Assembly (NCBI RefSeq): GCF_000020605.1
Contig: NC_012781.1
Location: forward strand, 744,001 to 808,000
Length of the DNA: 64,000 nt
Origin: Agathobacter rectalis ATCC 33656
GTDB taxonomy: Bacteria > Bacillota > Clostridia > Lachnospirales > Lachnospiraceae
Direction: 5' to 3'
Shown: one piece after another, positions 17,746 through 28,945 of the stretch
Layout of the letters: every line of letters begins with the position of its first letter
Numbering within the stretch: the first letter of the stretch is position 1
Made by a program: the position numbers and the translations under genes
Notes under the pieces: model-generated
Told to the model about the DNA's origin: nothing
What the model saw: only the letters and a program-made list of their open reading frames with translations
Database searches by the model: none

Positions 17746-18465
17746 ATGGATAAGAAGAAATACACAGCAATCATACTGTCAGCCGGTACAGGAAGCCGGA
17801 TGAAAAGTAATATGCCAAAGCAGTATATGGAGCTTTTGGGGCAGCCTGTGATTTATTATAGTATAAAAGCATTTGAGGATAGTCCGGTGGATGAAATAGT
17901 TATAGTCTGCAGTGCGGATTATATTGAGTATTTCAGACATTCGATAATTGAAAAATATGGCTTTAAGAAGGTGAAAGCAATAGTGCAGGGGGGCAAAGAA
18001 CGCTACAACTCTGTATATGAGGGGCTTAAAGCAGCAAACGGCACGGACTATGTGCTGATCCATGACGGCGCACGTCCTCTGGTGGATAATGAAATAATAG
18101 TCCGTTCTATGCATACGGTTGAAAAAGAAAAAGCATGCGTAGCAGGAATGCCTGTAAAGGACACAATAAAGGTGTCAGATGAATTGGGATATTCAGCAAA
18201 TACTCCTGACAGGAAAAGCCTGTGGCAGATTCAGACACCGCAATGCTTTGAATATGATTTGCTGGCTCAGTCCTATGATAAGCTGTTTAGTGACATGTCA
18301 TGTGGGAAAAGTGTGCCGGCAATTACGGATGATGCAATGATAGTAGAGTATGGGAGTGACACAAAAGTAAGGCTCATAGAGGGCTCGTATGAAAATATAA
18401 AGGTCACAACTCCTGAAGATATGGGGATTGCAGAACTTTTTTTAAAGAAACGCAGAAAAATGTAA
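17746..18465 (+). CDS. ispD: 2-C-methyl-D-erythritol 4-phosphate cytidylyltransferase
   Basis: Second committed step of the MEP isoprenoid pathway: MEP plus CTP gives CDP-methylerythritol. The protein is 239 residues. The CTP-binding start is AIILSAGTGSRMKSNMPKQYMEL near 7-29. VQGGKERYNSVYEGL near 83 and IHDGARPLV near 105 (catalytic region) are also present, as are TPQCFEYDLL near 164 and ITDDAMIVE near 192. The start ATG follows AAAGGA. Teichoic-acid TarI/TarJ-type cytidylyltransferases are related, but the lack of an adjacent tarJ favours IspD. Confidence 0.9.
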   Translation: MDKKKYTAIILSAGTGSRMKSNMPKQYMELLGQPVIYYSIKAFEDSPVDEIVIVCSADYIEYFRHSIIEKYGFKKVKAIVQGGKERYNSVYEGLKAANGTDYVLIHDGARPLVDNEIIVRSMHTVEKEKACVAGMPVKDTIKVSDELGYSANTPDRKSLWQIQTPQCFEYDLLAQSYDKLFSDMSCGKSVPAITDDAMIVEYGSDTKVRLIEGSYENIKVTTPEDMGIAELFLKKRRKM

Positions 18466-18483
18466 AAAAATTAGAAATTAGTG

Positions 18484-18512
18484 TTGACATATTGTAACAT
18501 TGATGATAATAT
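18484..18512 (+). promoter_or_regulatory. Promoter of tRNA-Ser
   Basis: TTGACA at 18484-18489 and TAATAT at 18507-18512 with a 17-nt spacer, about 50 nt upstream of the tRNA. Confidence 0.75.
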
Positions 18513-18568
18513 AAATCCTGCGCTGAACAAGTGCAGACAACTAAACAATTAAGTATTAATTGTGACAC

Positions 18569-18654
18569 GCAGGGGTATCGAAGTGGTCATAACGAGGCGG
18601 TCTTGAAAACCGTTTGTCCGCAAGGGCGCGTGGGTTCGAATCCCACCCCCTGCG
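18569..18654 (+). tRNA. tRNA-Ser (anticodon TGA)
   Basis: A class II tRNA with a long variable arm. The acceptor GCAGGGG pairs with CCCCTGC. The anticodon loop CTTGAAA gives TGA, and the T loop TTCGAAT is present. The discriminator is G, and CCA is not encoded. Confidence 0.97.
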
Positions 18655-18701
18655 CTTTCTTTTGCCTTAAAACAGATATGCAAAAGAGAACAAAAAAGTT
18701 C

Positions 18702-18730
18702 TTGACAAATGAAAAACATTTTGATAGAAT
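18702..18730 (+). promoter_or_regulatory. rRNA operon promoter P1
   Basis: TTGACA at 18702-18707 and TAGAAT at 18725-18730 with a 17-nt spacer. Confidence 0.85.
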
Positions 18731-18787
18731 AAACAAGCTGTCGCAAGACAGAGAACTTAAAACAAAGTTCAAAAAATAAAAAAGTGC

Positions 18788-18816
18788 TTGACAAACGAAC
18801 AGTGATTTGATAAAAT
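18788..18816 (+). promoter_or_regulatory. rRNA operon promoter P2
   Basis: TTGACA at 18788-18793 and TAAAAT at 18811-18816 with a 17-nt spacer, exactly 86 bp downstream of P1. Confidence 0.87.
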
Positions 18817-18997
18817 AATCAAGCTGTCGCAAGAGAGCAAAACAAAGAACATTGATAACTGAACAGTGAGAAACCTTGAAAGATTTTGAGAATCAATCAG
18901 AACGCTTCAATGAAAATTGAAGACCTTTAAAACAGTAAATTCAGATTTATCTGAATGAACGAATTAGCCAAGTTTAACTTGACTGAGATCAACTTTT

Positions 18998-20536
<1,539 letters not shown>

Positions 20537-20589
20537 AAATCGAGTAGAGAGTTTTTCACTGTTGAGTTATCAATAGATAACAGCATATT

Positions 20590-20706
20590 TTTGGTGGCGA
20601 TGCGTTTTTGGGAAACACCCGTTCTCATCCCGAACACGATGGTTAAGACTTAAACGGCCGATGATACTATACTGGTAACGGTATGGGAAAGTAGGTGGCT
20701 GCCAAA
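20590..20706 (+). rRNA. rrf: 5S ribosomal RNA, located between 16S and 23S
   Basis: A 117-nt 5S rRNA. The ends pair as helix I (TTTGGTGGC with GCTGCCAAA). The conserved CCCGTTCTCATCCCGAACACG block near 20618 and the GGGAAAGTAGGTGGCT block near 20684 are present. Its place between 16S and tRNA-Ala, rather than after 23S, departs from the usual order. No second 5S follows the 23S in this window. Confidence 0.93.
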
Positions 20707-20713
20707 TTACAAC

Positions 20714-20786
20714 GGGGGCGTAGCTCAGTTGGGAGAGCACCTGCCTTGCAAGCAGGGGGTCAAGAGTTCGAATCTCTCCGTCTCCA
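20714..20786 (+). tRNA. tRNA-Ala (anticodon TGC)
   Basis: A 73-nt cloverleaf with acceptor GGGGGCG/CGTCTCC (G-T wobbles) and anticodon loop CTTGCAA. It lies 7 nt after the 5S in the 16S-23S spacer, a usual place for this tRNA. Confidence 0.97.
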
Positions 20787-20971
20787 TCGTCGATGTAATA
20801 AAACTGTTGCAATCGACATTGTACCTTGAAAACTTCATACAAATGATTTGATGAATAAATATTCTATTCTTAAGAATATCTAACAATCAAGACATCCGAG
20901 AAACAAAACCAAGTTGTGAACAACAACAAAGTTCTTTAAGTTATTAATGATGCAACGCTATGCATCGAAGA

Positions 20972-23854
<2,883 letters not shown>

Positions 23855-23918
23855 TGGTTAATAACAAAGAAAAACAAATCGGATTTGTATGAAGTTTTGA
23901 AGGTACAAACCTTAATAA

Positions 23919-23990
23919 TCCTCGATAGCTCAATGGTAGAGCACTCGGCTGTTAACCGAGTTGTTGTAGGTTCGAGCCCTACTCGGGGAG
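23919..23990 (+). tRNA. tRNA-Asn (anticodon GTT)
   Basis: Acceptor TCCTCGA/TCGGGGA, anticodon loop CTGTTAA, T loop TTCGAGC. It is the first of eight tRNAs after the 23S. Confidence 0.96.
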
Positions 23991-24004
23991 TTTTCTTTTT
24001 CTTA

Positions 24005-24076
24005 GGCTCCATGGTCAAGCGGTTAAGACATCGCCCTTTCACGGCGGTAACACGGGTTCAAATCCCGTTGGAGTCA
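24005..24076 (+). tRNA. tRNA-Glu (anticodon TTC)
   Basis: Acceptor GGCTCCA/TGGAGTC, anticodon loop CTTTCAC, discriminator A. Confidence 0.96.
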
Positions 24077-24120
24077 TTTTTAGCACAGCAATGCGCTGAG
24101 TTAAAAGTCATAAGTCGTAT

Positions 24121-24193
24121 GCCGATGTGGCTCAATTGGCAGAGCAGCTGATTTGTAATCAGCAGGTTATCGGTTCGAGTCCGATCATCGGCT
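24121..24193 (+). tRNA. tRNA-Thr (anticodon TGT)
   Basis: Acceptor GCCGATG/CATCGGC, anticodon loop TTTGTAA, T loop TTCGAGT, discriminator T. Confidence 0.96.
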
Positions 24194-24202
24194 TATATAT
24201 TT

Positions 24203-24276
24203 GGACCATTAGCTCAGTTGGTTAGAGCAACCGGCTCATAACCGGTCGGTCCTGGGTTCGAGTCCCCGATGGTCCA
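24203..24276 (+). tRNA. tRNA with CAT anticodon (Met elongator or Ile2)
   Basis: A 74-nt cloverleaf with acceptor GGACCAT/ATGGTCC and anticodon loop CTCATAA. The sequence GGACC..TTAGCTCAGTTGGTTAGAGCA is close to what I recall of Firmicute tRNA-Ile2, in which TilS converts C34 to lysidine. Elongator Met is the usual automatic call. The initiator type is excluded because the acceptor is fully paired. Confidence 0.9.
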
Positions 24277-24289
24277 TTAAATTTTTTTC

Positions 24290-24318
24290 TTGCATTTTTG
24301 TGCAAACTGTGATATTAT
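24290..24318 (+). promoter_or_regulatory. Possible internal promoter in the tRNA cluster
   Basis: TTGCAT at 24290-24295 and TATTAT at 24313-24318 with a 17-nt spacer, in the longest gap inside the tRNA array and just before tRNA-Asp. Confidence 0.5.
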
Positions 24319-24338
24319 ATATCACGCATTAAGCATTT

Positions 24339-24412
24339 GGCCTAGTGGCTCAGTTGGTTAGAGCGCCGCCCTGTCACGGCGGAGGTCACGGGTTCGAGTC
24401 CCGTCTGGGTCG
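24339..24412 (+). tRNA. tRNA-Asp (anticodon GTC)
   Basis: Acceptor GGCCTAG/CTGGGTC, anticodon loop CTGTCAC, discriminator G. Confidence 0.96.
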
Positions 24413-24443
24413 TTTGTAGTGAGTATCTACTACAATTTTATAT

Positions 24444-24516
24444 GGGATCTTAGCTCAGCTGGGAGAGCATCTGCCTTACAAGCAGAGGGTCACAGGTTCG
24501 AGCCCTGTAGGTCCCA
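24444..24516 (+). tRNA. tRNA-Val (anticodon TAC)
   Basis: Acceptor GGGATCT/AGGTCCC, anticodon loop CTTACAA, T loop TTCGAGC. Confidence 0.96.
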
Positions 24517-24521
24517 TTCAT

Positions 24522-24605
24522 GCCGCAGTGGCGGAACTGGCAGACGCGCAGGACTTAAAATCCTGTTGTAGTGATACAGTACCGGTTCGATTCCGGTCTG
24601 CGGCA
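24522..24605 (+). tRNA. tRNA-Leu (anticodon TAA)
   Basis: A class II tRNA with a long variable arm. Acceptor GCCGCAG/CTGCGGC, anticodon loop CTTAAAA. It starts 5 nt after tRNA-Val. Confidence 0.96.
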
Positions 24606-24657
24606 TTCATTCAAAACACTTGACAAGAGTGTTATAATGAATGAGTAAATAAAATAT

Positions 24658-24731
24658 GTGTGTGTAGCTCAGCTGGATAGAGCACTTGGCTACGGACCAA
24701 GGTGTCGGGGGTTCGAATCCTCTCACGCACG
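24658..24731 (+). tRNA. tRNA-Arg (anticodon ACG)
   Basis: Acceptor GTGTGTG/CACGCAC, anticodon loop CTACGGA. The A34 would be deaminated to inosine by TadA. A TTGACA...TATAAT pair in the gap before it has only 7 nt of spacing and is not a normal promoter. Confidence 0.95.
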
Positions 24732-24736
24732 TTATA

Positions 24737-24780
24737 TAGTATAGAAAGAGCAGGTTGTAATACCTGCTCTTTCTATACTA
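24737..24780. terminator. Long bidirectional terminator after the tRNA array
   Basis: A perfect 19-bp inverted repeat (left 24737-24755, right 24762-24780) around a 6-nt loop. The arm contains AGAAAGAGCAGGT, so the right arm reads CTCTTTCTATA. It is directly abutted by a perfect 22-bp palindrome at 24781-24802 with the core GTCCGCGGAC. Nothing gene-like is supported in 24803-24996. Confidence 0.8.
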
Positions 24781-24996
24781 CAAATCGTCCGCGGACGATT
24801 TGAACCCCAGGGTTCGCTCTACACTCCGTTGCGCCACTATCTTAATGTAAGTGCTCAAATGATACAGAAATGGATTGATGAGAGTATGAGTGTTGTGAAT
24901 TAACAAGTAATAAATAATCATGAAGCTGCCAGAAGATATGATTGACTGGCAGCTTTTTTCATATTGGCTATGTATAAAATACTTTCGTATATATAG

Positions 24997-25188
24997 AAAG
25001 AAGGCATCATAAACTGGCTGAATGCTCATGAAGCTGAGTCTTGGTGCGTGCTTGATGATGAGATTTTTCCGGATTATGAGCAGTTGCAAATCGTGGAAAA
25101 GTTAGTTAAGACATGTTACATGGATGGACTGACGGATGACTATGTTAACGAAGTTATTATGAAATTGACAGATGATTTCATGGATTAA
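24997..25188 (+). pseudogene. Fragment of an HAD-like (Swiss-army-knife type) protein
   Basis: The frame is open from 24997 to TAA 25186-25188 with no start codon. It reads INWLNAHEAESWCVLDDE and ends LTDDYVNEVIMKLTDDFMD. The VLDDE motif and LxKTxxxxGLTDxxVxxV tail recall the HAD domain found in RNA-repair 'Swiss army knife' proteins, which normally have an N-terminal DxDGV motif that is absent here. It is a 3' remnant. It runs directly into a second remnant resembling the end of the phosphoesterase at 33.7-34.2 kb. Confidence 0.45.
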
Positions 25189-25245
25189 CTATGAGCCAAG
25201 GAGTCTGAAAGAAATTGCAGAAAACTATCAAAATATAAAATAATA
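25189..25245 (+). repeat. Copy of a phosphoesterase gene 3' end
   Basis: CTATGAGCCAAGGAGTCTG...ATATAAAATAATAG at about 25189-25245 is nearly identical to 34150-34207, the end of the truncated phosphoesterase (peptide YEPRSLKEI...NIK). It is a displaced duplicate with no start. Only AT-rich sequence follows up to the ribosome binding site near 25392. Confidence 0.6.
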
Positions 25246-25403
25246 GTGGACGAATTTGATAATATTGATTTATTGGTAGATAAGTTATTTGGGGATGCTT
25301 TGCAATAATTTTATTTATTTCTCAACATAAAAATTGTAATTTCAAGTGATGGAGGTATGTTAAGTGCATATCCAATAAAATAGTATATAGAAAGGGAAAA
25401 TAT

Positions 25404-25676
25404 ATGGACGTATTAAATAAATTTTTACAAGCAGAAATAAATTCGAAAGAGTATTATGAGAGCATTATAAATTTTATTAATTTATATGAGATAAGAAAAG
25501 GTGAATTTGAAGGAAATGAGTATGTTATTATGAAGATGGATAGGGATAACTTTATAATATTCTCTGAGTATGATGATGGGGAAGGTGGTATACAGATACC
25601 CTTTTCACTATCAATTTATAAAAATAGCTTGTTGGATGCAATTAATAGTTATGCTCAAGAGAAAGGTGTTATTTAA
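25404..25676 (+). CDS. Small acidic protein, possible orphan immunity protein
   Basis: 90 residues, ATG 25404 after AGAAAGGG. Acidic, with no membrane segment or signal peptide. Internal features are KGEFEGNEYVIMKMDRDNFIIFSEYDDGEGGIQIPFSLSIYKN-type alternating strands and a C-terminal helix. I do not recognise the family. Its size, charge and place next to a polymorphic-toxin operon resemble immunity genes that have lost their toxin. It ends shortly before a TTAGGGTTATACTT stretch that resembles the start of the duplicated flanks at 29.4 and 32.0 kb. Confidence 0.5.
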   Translation: MDVLNKFLQAEINSKEYYESIINFINLYEIRKGEFEGNEYVIMKMDRDNFIIFSEYDDGEGGIQIPFSLSIYKNSLLDAINSYAQEKGVI

Positions 25677-25792
25677 TTAGGGTTATACTTGCCATAAGTT
25701 CGTATTTTCACACCAAAAAGTTTGTATACAAAACAGGGTTGTGATTGCGTGGCGTGGAGCCGCAAGCGCAGGACTGGTTTCATCAGCAGACA

Positions 25793-25826
25793 GGGCGGAT
25801 ATGAAAGCCCCCGTCCCTCGTTTTTC
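25793..25826 (+). terminator. Probable intrinsic terminator before the toxin operon
   Basis: Stem GGGCGG / CCGtCCC with one bulge, followed by TCGTTTTTC. The rest of 25677-25934 holds no supported gene. A short frame can be drawn through it but lacks family resemblance and a ribosome binding site. Confidence 0.4.
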
Positions 25827-25934
25827 AAGATTTTCTTGCAATTAAGTTTTACTTCAAGATGGATTATGACATTCACAGACAGGCTACTAACAATTTTATT
25901 GCTATATTACATCTGTATGAATAAAGAAAATATA

Positions 25935-25963
25935 TTGACAAAAATGTGCAAATTCAATAAAAT
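25935..25963 (+). promoter_or_regulatory. Strong sigma-A promoter of the LXG toxin operon
   Basis: Consensus TTGACA at 25935-25940 and TAAAAT at 25958-25963, exactly 17 nt apart. Transcription would start near 25970, right at the 5' edge of the riboswitch aptamer. Confidence 0.85.
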
Positions 25964-25969
25964 TATTAA

Positions 25970-26052
25970 CCATAAGGGCACACTTATGGAAACGTAAGGT
26001 CGCAAAGCCAGAGTCTAAAACAGTTACATGTAGTAATGACAGTTCGGCTGCA
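25970..26052 (+). promoter_or_regulatory. Class I cyclic-di-GMP (GEMM) riboswitch aptamer
   Basis: The first helix has GGGC at 25976-25979 pairing with GCC of CGCAAAGCC. Inside it is an ACTTATG/CGTAAGG-type hairpin capped by a GAAA tetraloop (25988-25992). The conserved joining strand TCGCAAAGCC is at 26000-26009. The second helix can be formed by AGCC-a-GAG (26006-26013) and TTCGGCT (26043-26049), with the tetraloop-receptor-like TCTAA / AATGACAG internal loop between. These are the hallmarks of the GEMM-I fold. Its 3' strand (GGCT) is also the start of the terminator stem that follows. A cyclic GMP-AMP-sensing variant cannot be excluded by eye. Confidence 0.8.
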
Positions 26053-26086
26053 ACAACCGGTGAATACCGGTTGCTGCAGCCTTTTT
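26046..26086 (+). terminator. Riboswitch-coupled terminator
   Basis: A 16-bp stem with one mismatch (GGCTGCAaCAACCGGT / ACCGGTTGcTGCAGCC), GAAT loop and T5 tail. It lies between the promoter and the first operon gene. Its left foot shares GGCT with the aptamer, so ligand-stabilised folding should weaken the stem next to the T tract and switch the operon on. Confidence 0.9.
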
Positions 26087-26126
26087 GTATGTATGAAAAG
26101 TTTATTGAAGTATGAGGTGAAAAGAT

Positions 26127-26453
26127 ATGAATGAAAAATTTGATTTTCTGCCACTTGGGAGCATTGTAGTAGTAAGCGGTGGTATAAAAAAATTTGTGAT
26201 TGTTGCAAGAGCACTGCAGGTAAATATAAATGGCTGTAAACAGTTCTTTGATTATGCTGCCTGCCCATATCCTGAGGGAATGAATGGTGACAGGCTTATG
26301 TATTTTCAGCATACAGATATCAGCAGGGTTGTGTTTGAAGGGTATGTAGATGATGATGAGATAATGATGTGTGACAACATCTTTAATGCCATGGAGAAAA
26401 CAGAAATAGAGCGCGCAGATGTAAGAAAACTCAAAAGAAGCATGGTGAACTGA
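26127..26453 (+). CDS. DUF4176 protein of the type VII (LXG) secretion locus
   Basis: 108 residues, ATG 26127 after GAGGTGAAAAG. It shows FLPLGSIVVVSGGIKKFVIVARALQ-type strands near 7-32, a YAACPYPEGMNGD motif near 48-60 and HTDISRVVFEGYVDDDE near 67. The LPxGSVVxLxGG...YPEG pattern is that of DUF4176, a small protein regularly found with LXG toxins and their WXG-like partners. Its role is unknown; it may help toxin loading or secretion. First gene after the riboswitch, one base from the next gene. Confidence 0.75.
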   Translation: MNEKFDFLPLGSIVVVSGGIKKFVIVARALQVNINGCKQFFDYAACPYPEGMNGDRLMYFQHTDISRVVFEGYVDDDEIMMCDNIFNAMEKTEIERADVRKLKRSMVN

Positions 26454-26454
26454 T

Positions 26455-26898
26455 ATGGCAAAAAAGAATGACAGAAAAGAATACAATAAACTGAAGAAAA
26501 AGAAAGCTGACAATAAAAAACAGCAGGAACAGTGCCAGTCAGAGATAGATGTGCTTGATGAAAAAATAGAGAGGCTGAAAGCGGCATACAGGAAGCTGGA
26601 TGATGCCAAGGAGGCTATTGATGATATCAAGCATAACCAGAGGAATATGATAAATTCAGATCTTTATCAGTGCATGTGGACAGGCAGCAATGCACAGGAA
26701 TGTTATGAATCATGTGAGAGCGGAAATTTATATACAGCTTATGACGGATATGTGTCAAATATAGATGCAGCGGAGGATGCCATCAATTGGGAAATAAATA
26801 CACTAAAAGAAAAAGTGAATGAAAAATATGGTGTGCTTTCAGGACTTGTTAACGCATGGGATGATCTGTGCACGAAAATACAGAATTTTTTCAATTAA
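26455..26898 (+). CDS. YwqH/DUF5082-like WXG-type partner of the LXG toxin
   Basis: 147 residues: a highly charged start (KKNDRKEYNKLKKKKADNKK), a long coiled coil to about residue 65, then WTGSNAQECYESCESGN and a second helix. The helical hairpin with a central W-x-G turn is how small ESX-like partner/chaperone proteins (YwqH, DUF5082) look. Such proteins bind the LXG domain and help target it to the type VII secretion system. It starts two bases after the DUF4176 stop and precedes the second small helical partner. Confidence 0.65.
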   Translation: MAKKNDRKEYNKLKKKKADNKKQQEQCQSEIDVLDEKIERLKAAYRKLDDAKEAIDDIKHNQRNMINSDLYQCMWTGSNAQECYESCESGNLYTAYDGYVSNIDAAEDAINWEINTLKEKVNEKYGVLSGLVNAWDDLCTKIQNFFN

Positions 26899-26923
26899 TA
26901 AAAGTGAGAGGAGAAATACAAAG

Positions 26924-27223
26924 ATGGAAATCAGCCTTGATAATATGCAGGTATCTTTTATGACTGCCGGTATAAAAACAGCTTCTGATTCCGTAAGTCT
27001 CACAGCGGCAGAGACAGAAATCAAAAGCAGATCTGAAGCAATGGACAAATTTCAGGAAGAATACAGGCAGCTGAAAGCCTTTGTGAAAGATTACAGAGAT
27101 ACTTTAAATAATGATCTGGCAAAAATAGACCTGATAATAAATGCAATAAATGAAAATGACAGAAAACAGGGAGATTATATTAAAAATGGTATTGGACTAT
27201 CAGATACAGCTGTGATACCATAA
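26924..27223 (+). CDS. YwqI/DUF5344-like partner of the LXG toxin
   Basis: 99 residues starting MEISLDNMQVSFMTAGIKTA. ATG 26924 follows GAGAGGAGAAATA, a better site than any upstream start in frame. It is almost wholly helical with a heptad-like region (LKAFVKDYRDTLNNDLAKIDLIINAI). It resembles the YwqI/DUF5344 family that sits directly before LXG toxins and is thought to pair with the YwqH-like protein as a targeting complex. The gap to the toxin gene is 15 nt. Confidence 0.65.
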   Translation: MEISLDNMQVSFMTAGIKTASDSVSLTAAETEIKSRSEAMDKFQEEYRQLKAFVKDYRDTLNNDLAKIDLIINAINENDRKQGDYIKNGIGLSDTAVIP

Positions 27224-27238
27224 AACTAGGAGATGAAA

Positions 27239-28936
27239 ATGGAAGGGTTTCAGATAAATTATACGGATCTCAGCGATCTGTTCTGGGAATATAAGCGAAA
27301 AATTGAAAATCTAATTGAAAATATTGATAACTGCATAGAAAGAATCAGTATGTTTACGGAAAATGCAGTATTTACAGGAAAAACCGGAGACGCAGTAAAG
27401 AGTTATCTTGGTGAAGCACATATAACAATCCTGTCAGGCATTAAAGTAACTGCACAGACACTGCTTGACAATATGGCAGCATACAAGGATGGATACCGTG
27501 CCATTGATAGCTCGACGAACTTCAAACTGGATGAAGAAGCAATACAGGAATTCAGGAAAAAACTGGCATCAAACTATGAGGATACTGATGAGTATACGGG
27601 CAAAATAAGAAGTGCACTTTCAGAAGTATCGGACATATCTGATGTGGGCATGCCGGACAGTAACGGAGTATTTGATATCCATGAGCAGATGGACAGCGAC
27701 CTTATAAAGCTTGTCTCAAATGTAAACAGCTACGAGAGGGAAAATGTGGTACGGCTTGAAAATTCAGTAGAGCTGCTTCTGGAAAATCTGCAGTCATGTC
27801 TTTCAAAAATAGGCCTTAGCCAGGGTGCGATTGAGAGCTATGAAACAGGCAGTTTTATCACAGATAAAGACGCAGGTGCCCTGAACACGGGCATTAAAAT
27901 ATTTGGAGACCTGCATGAGAAGAATAAAGAAGCATACGATGAAATCTATGAGACAGAACAGAAGATAAAGGATGAAGCCGAAAAGAGAAAGACACAGGGA
28001 ATCTGGAGGACGGTTGGAGGAGCAGTACTAATTGCGACGGGTGCAGCATGCATAGTGCTGACAGGAGGTGCCGCAATACCAATAGTAGCTGACGTTGCAG
28101 TAGCAGTAGGAAGCGGAACAGCAGTATTCGGAGCTGCAGATGCCATAGAGGGCACTCAGGATATTTATTATGGAAGCACAGGTGACATTGACAGCACGGC
28201 AGTAAACGGCATAAAGGATGACCTGTTTCAGGGAAACGAGGACGCATATTATCTGACAGAAAATGCCTTTGCATTTGCGGCATCCGCGATGATTCCAATC
28301 GGACAGGCATCCACAGCGGGAAATCTGACATTCAAAAGCACAGCAACAATAGTCGCCAAAGAAGGCATCTCAATGGGAGCCGGAGCCGGTGCGCAGAAGA
28401 TAACCACAGATGTGACAGGAAATGATACAGCAGGAATGGTTGCCGGTATGGTTGCAAGTGGAGTGACAGCAAAGGGGCTGAATGGAATTGAAGCAGAGGC
28501 GAACAAGCTGGCGAAAGCCCCAAAAGGGATTGATGGAGTAACCGAGGGAGCTGGAAATTTAGCGGAAGATGTGGGGAAAGCCGGAAAAGGGCTCGAGGGA
28601 GCAGCCAAGGGAGCCGAGAGTGCAGCGGAAGATGCTGGGAAGGTTGTTGAGAGTGGTAAAAAGACTATTATATCTACTTTAGGAAATGAAATAGATATTA
28701 CACCGTCCTTAAAGCATACTTCAGTCAATAAAAATCCAGGACCATATGGTGAAGTGAATACATCGGTGGACATATTAGACGCAGAGGGAAATATAAAAAC
28801 TAGACGATGGTATGATTCTGAGGGTAAAGCATATAGAGATGTTGATATGAGTGACCATGGAAATCCCAAAGAACATCCAGAAGTCCCACATGAACATACA
28901 TGGGAATATAACAATGGAAAACCAAAAAGAAATTAA
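27239..28936 (+). CDS. LXG-type polymorphic toxin with a C-terminal nuclease-like domain
   Basis: 565 residues if started at ATG 27239 (seven bases after AGGAG; ATG 27233 touches the site). Residues ~1-225 are long helices typical of an LXG-like N-terminal targeting domain. About 254-315 is a Gly/Ala-rich hydrophobic pre-toxin segment (GGAVLIATGAACIVLTGG). Ala/Lys/Glu/Gly repeats follow to ~470. The last ~90 residues form the toxin module. It has NPGPYGEVNTSVDIL, TRRWYDSEGKAYRDVDMSDHG and a PHEHTW ending whose His pair could be catalytic or metal-binding. Secreted antibacterial activity through type VII secretion is inferred. Its cognate immunity gene is probably the next one. Confidence 0.78.
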   Translation: MEGFQINYTDLSDLFWEYKRKIENLIENIDNCIERISMFTENAVFTGKTGDAVKSYLGEAHITILSGIKVTAQTLLDNMAAYKDGYRAIDSSTNFKLDEEAIQEFRKKLASNYEDTDEYTGKIRSALSEVSDISDVGMPDSNGVFDIHEQMDSDLIKLVSNVNSYERENVVRLENSVELLLENLQSCLSKIGLSQGAIESYETGSFITDKDAGALNTGIKIFGDLHEKNKEAYDEIYETEQKIKDEAEKRKTQGIWRTVGGAVLIATGAACIVLTGGAAIPIVADVAVAVGSGTAVFGAADAIEGTQDIYYGSTGDIDSTAVNGIKDDLFQGNEDAYYLTENAFAFAASAMIPIGQASTAGNLTFKSTATIVAKEGISMGAGAGAQKITTDVTGNDTAGMVAGMVASGVTAKGLNGIEAEANKLAKAPKGIDGVTEGAGNLAEDVGKAGKGLEGAAKGAESAAEDAGKVVESGKKTIISTLGNEIDITPSLKHTSVNKNPGPYGEVNTSVDILDAEGNIKTRRWYDSEGKAYRDVDMSDHGNPKEHPEVPHEHTWEYNNGKPKRN

Positions 28937-28945
28937 GGAGAAGAG

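Larger units (their letters stand above)
18697..18866 (+). repeat. Tandem ~86-bp promoter duplication upstream of 16S rRNA
   Basis: Two imperfect copies start with AAGT(T/G)CTTGACAAA at 18697 and 18783. Each contains a full promoter and then CAAGCTGTCGCAAGA. The second copy is followed by a conserved pre-16S leader. No gene lies in 18655-18997. Confidence 0.7.

Noticed and set aside
18531..18779. An 82-codon frame through tRNA-Ser and the first rRNA promoter
   Set aside because: It covers a clear tRNA and a promoter; no coding signal.
24618..24645. TTGACA and TATAAT before tRNA-Arg taken as a promoter
   Set aside because: The spacer is only 7 nt, far too short for sigma-A recognition.
24778..25089. 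A 103-codon minus-strand frame starting near 25089
   Set aside because: It reads through the tRNA-array terminator and palindrome in antisense and has no family resemblance or ribosome binding site; its Ser/Leu-rich ending is a translation of that terminator-adjacent DNA.
25722..25997. A 91-codon plus-strand frame before the toxin operon
   Set aside because: It spans a probable terminator, the operon promoter and part of the riboswitch, has no ribosome binding site, and is not protein-like.
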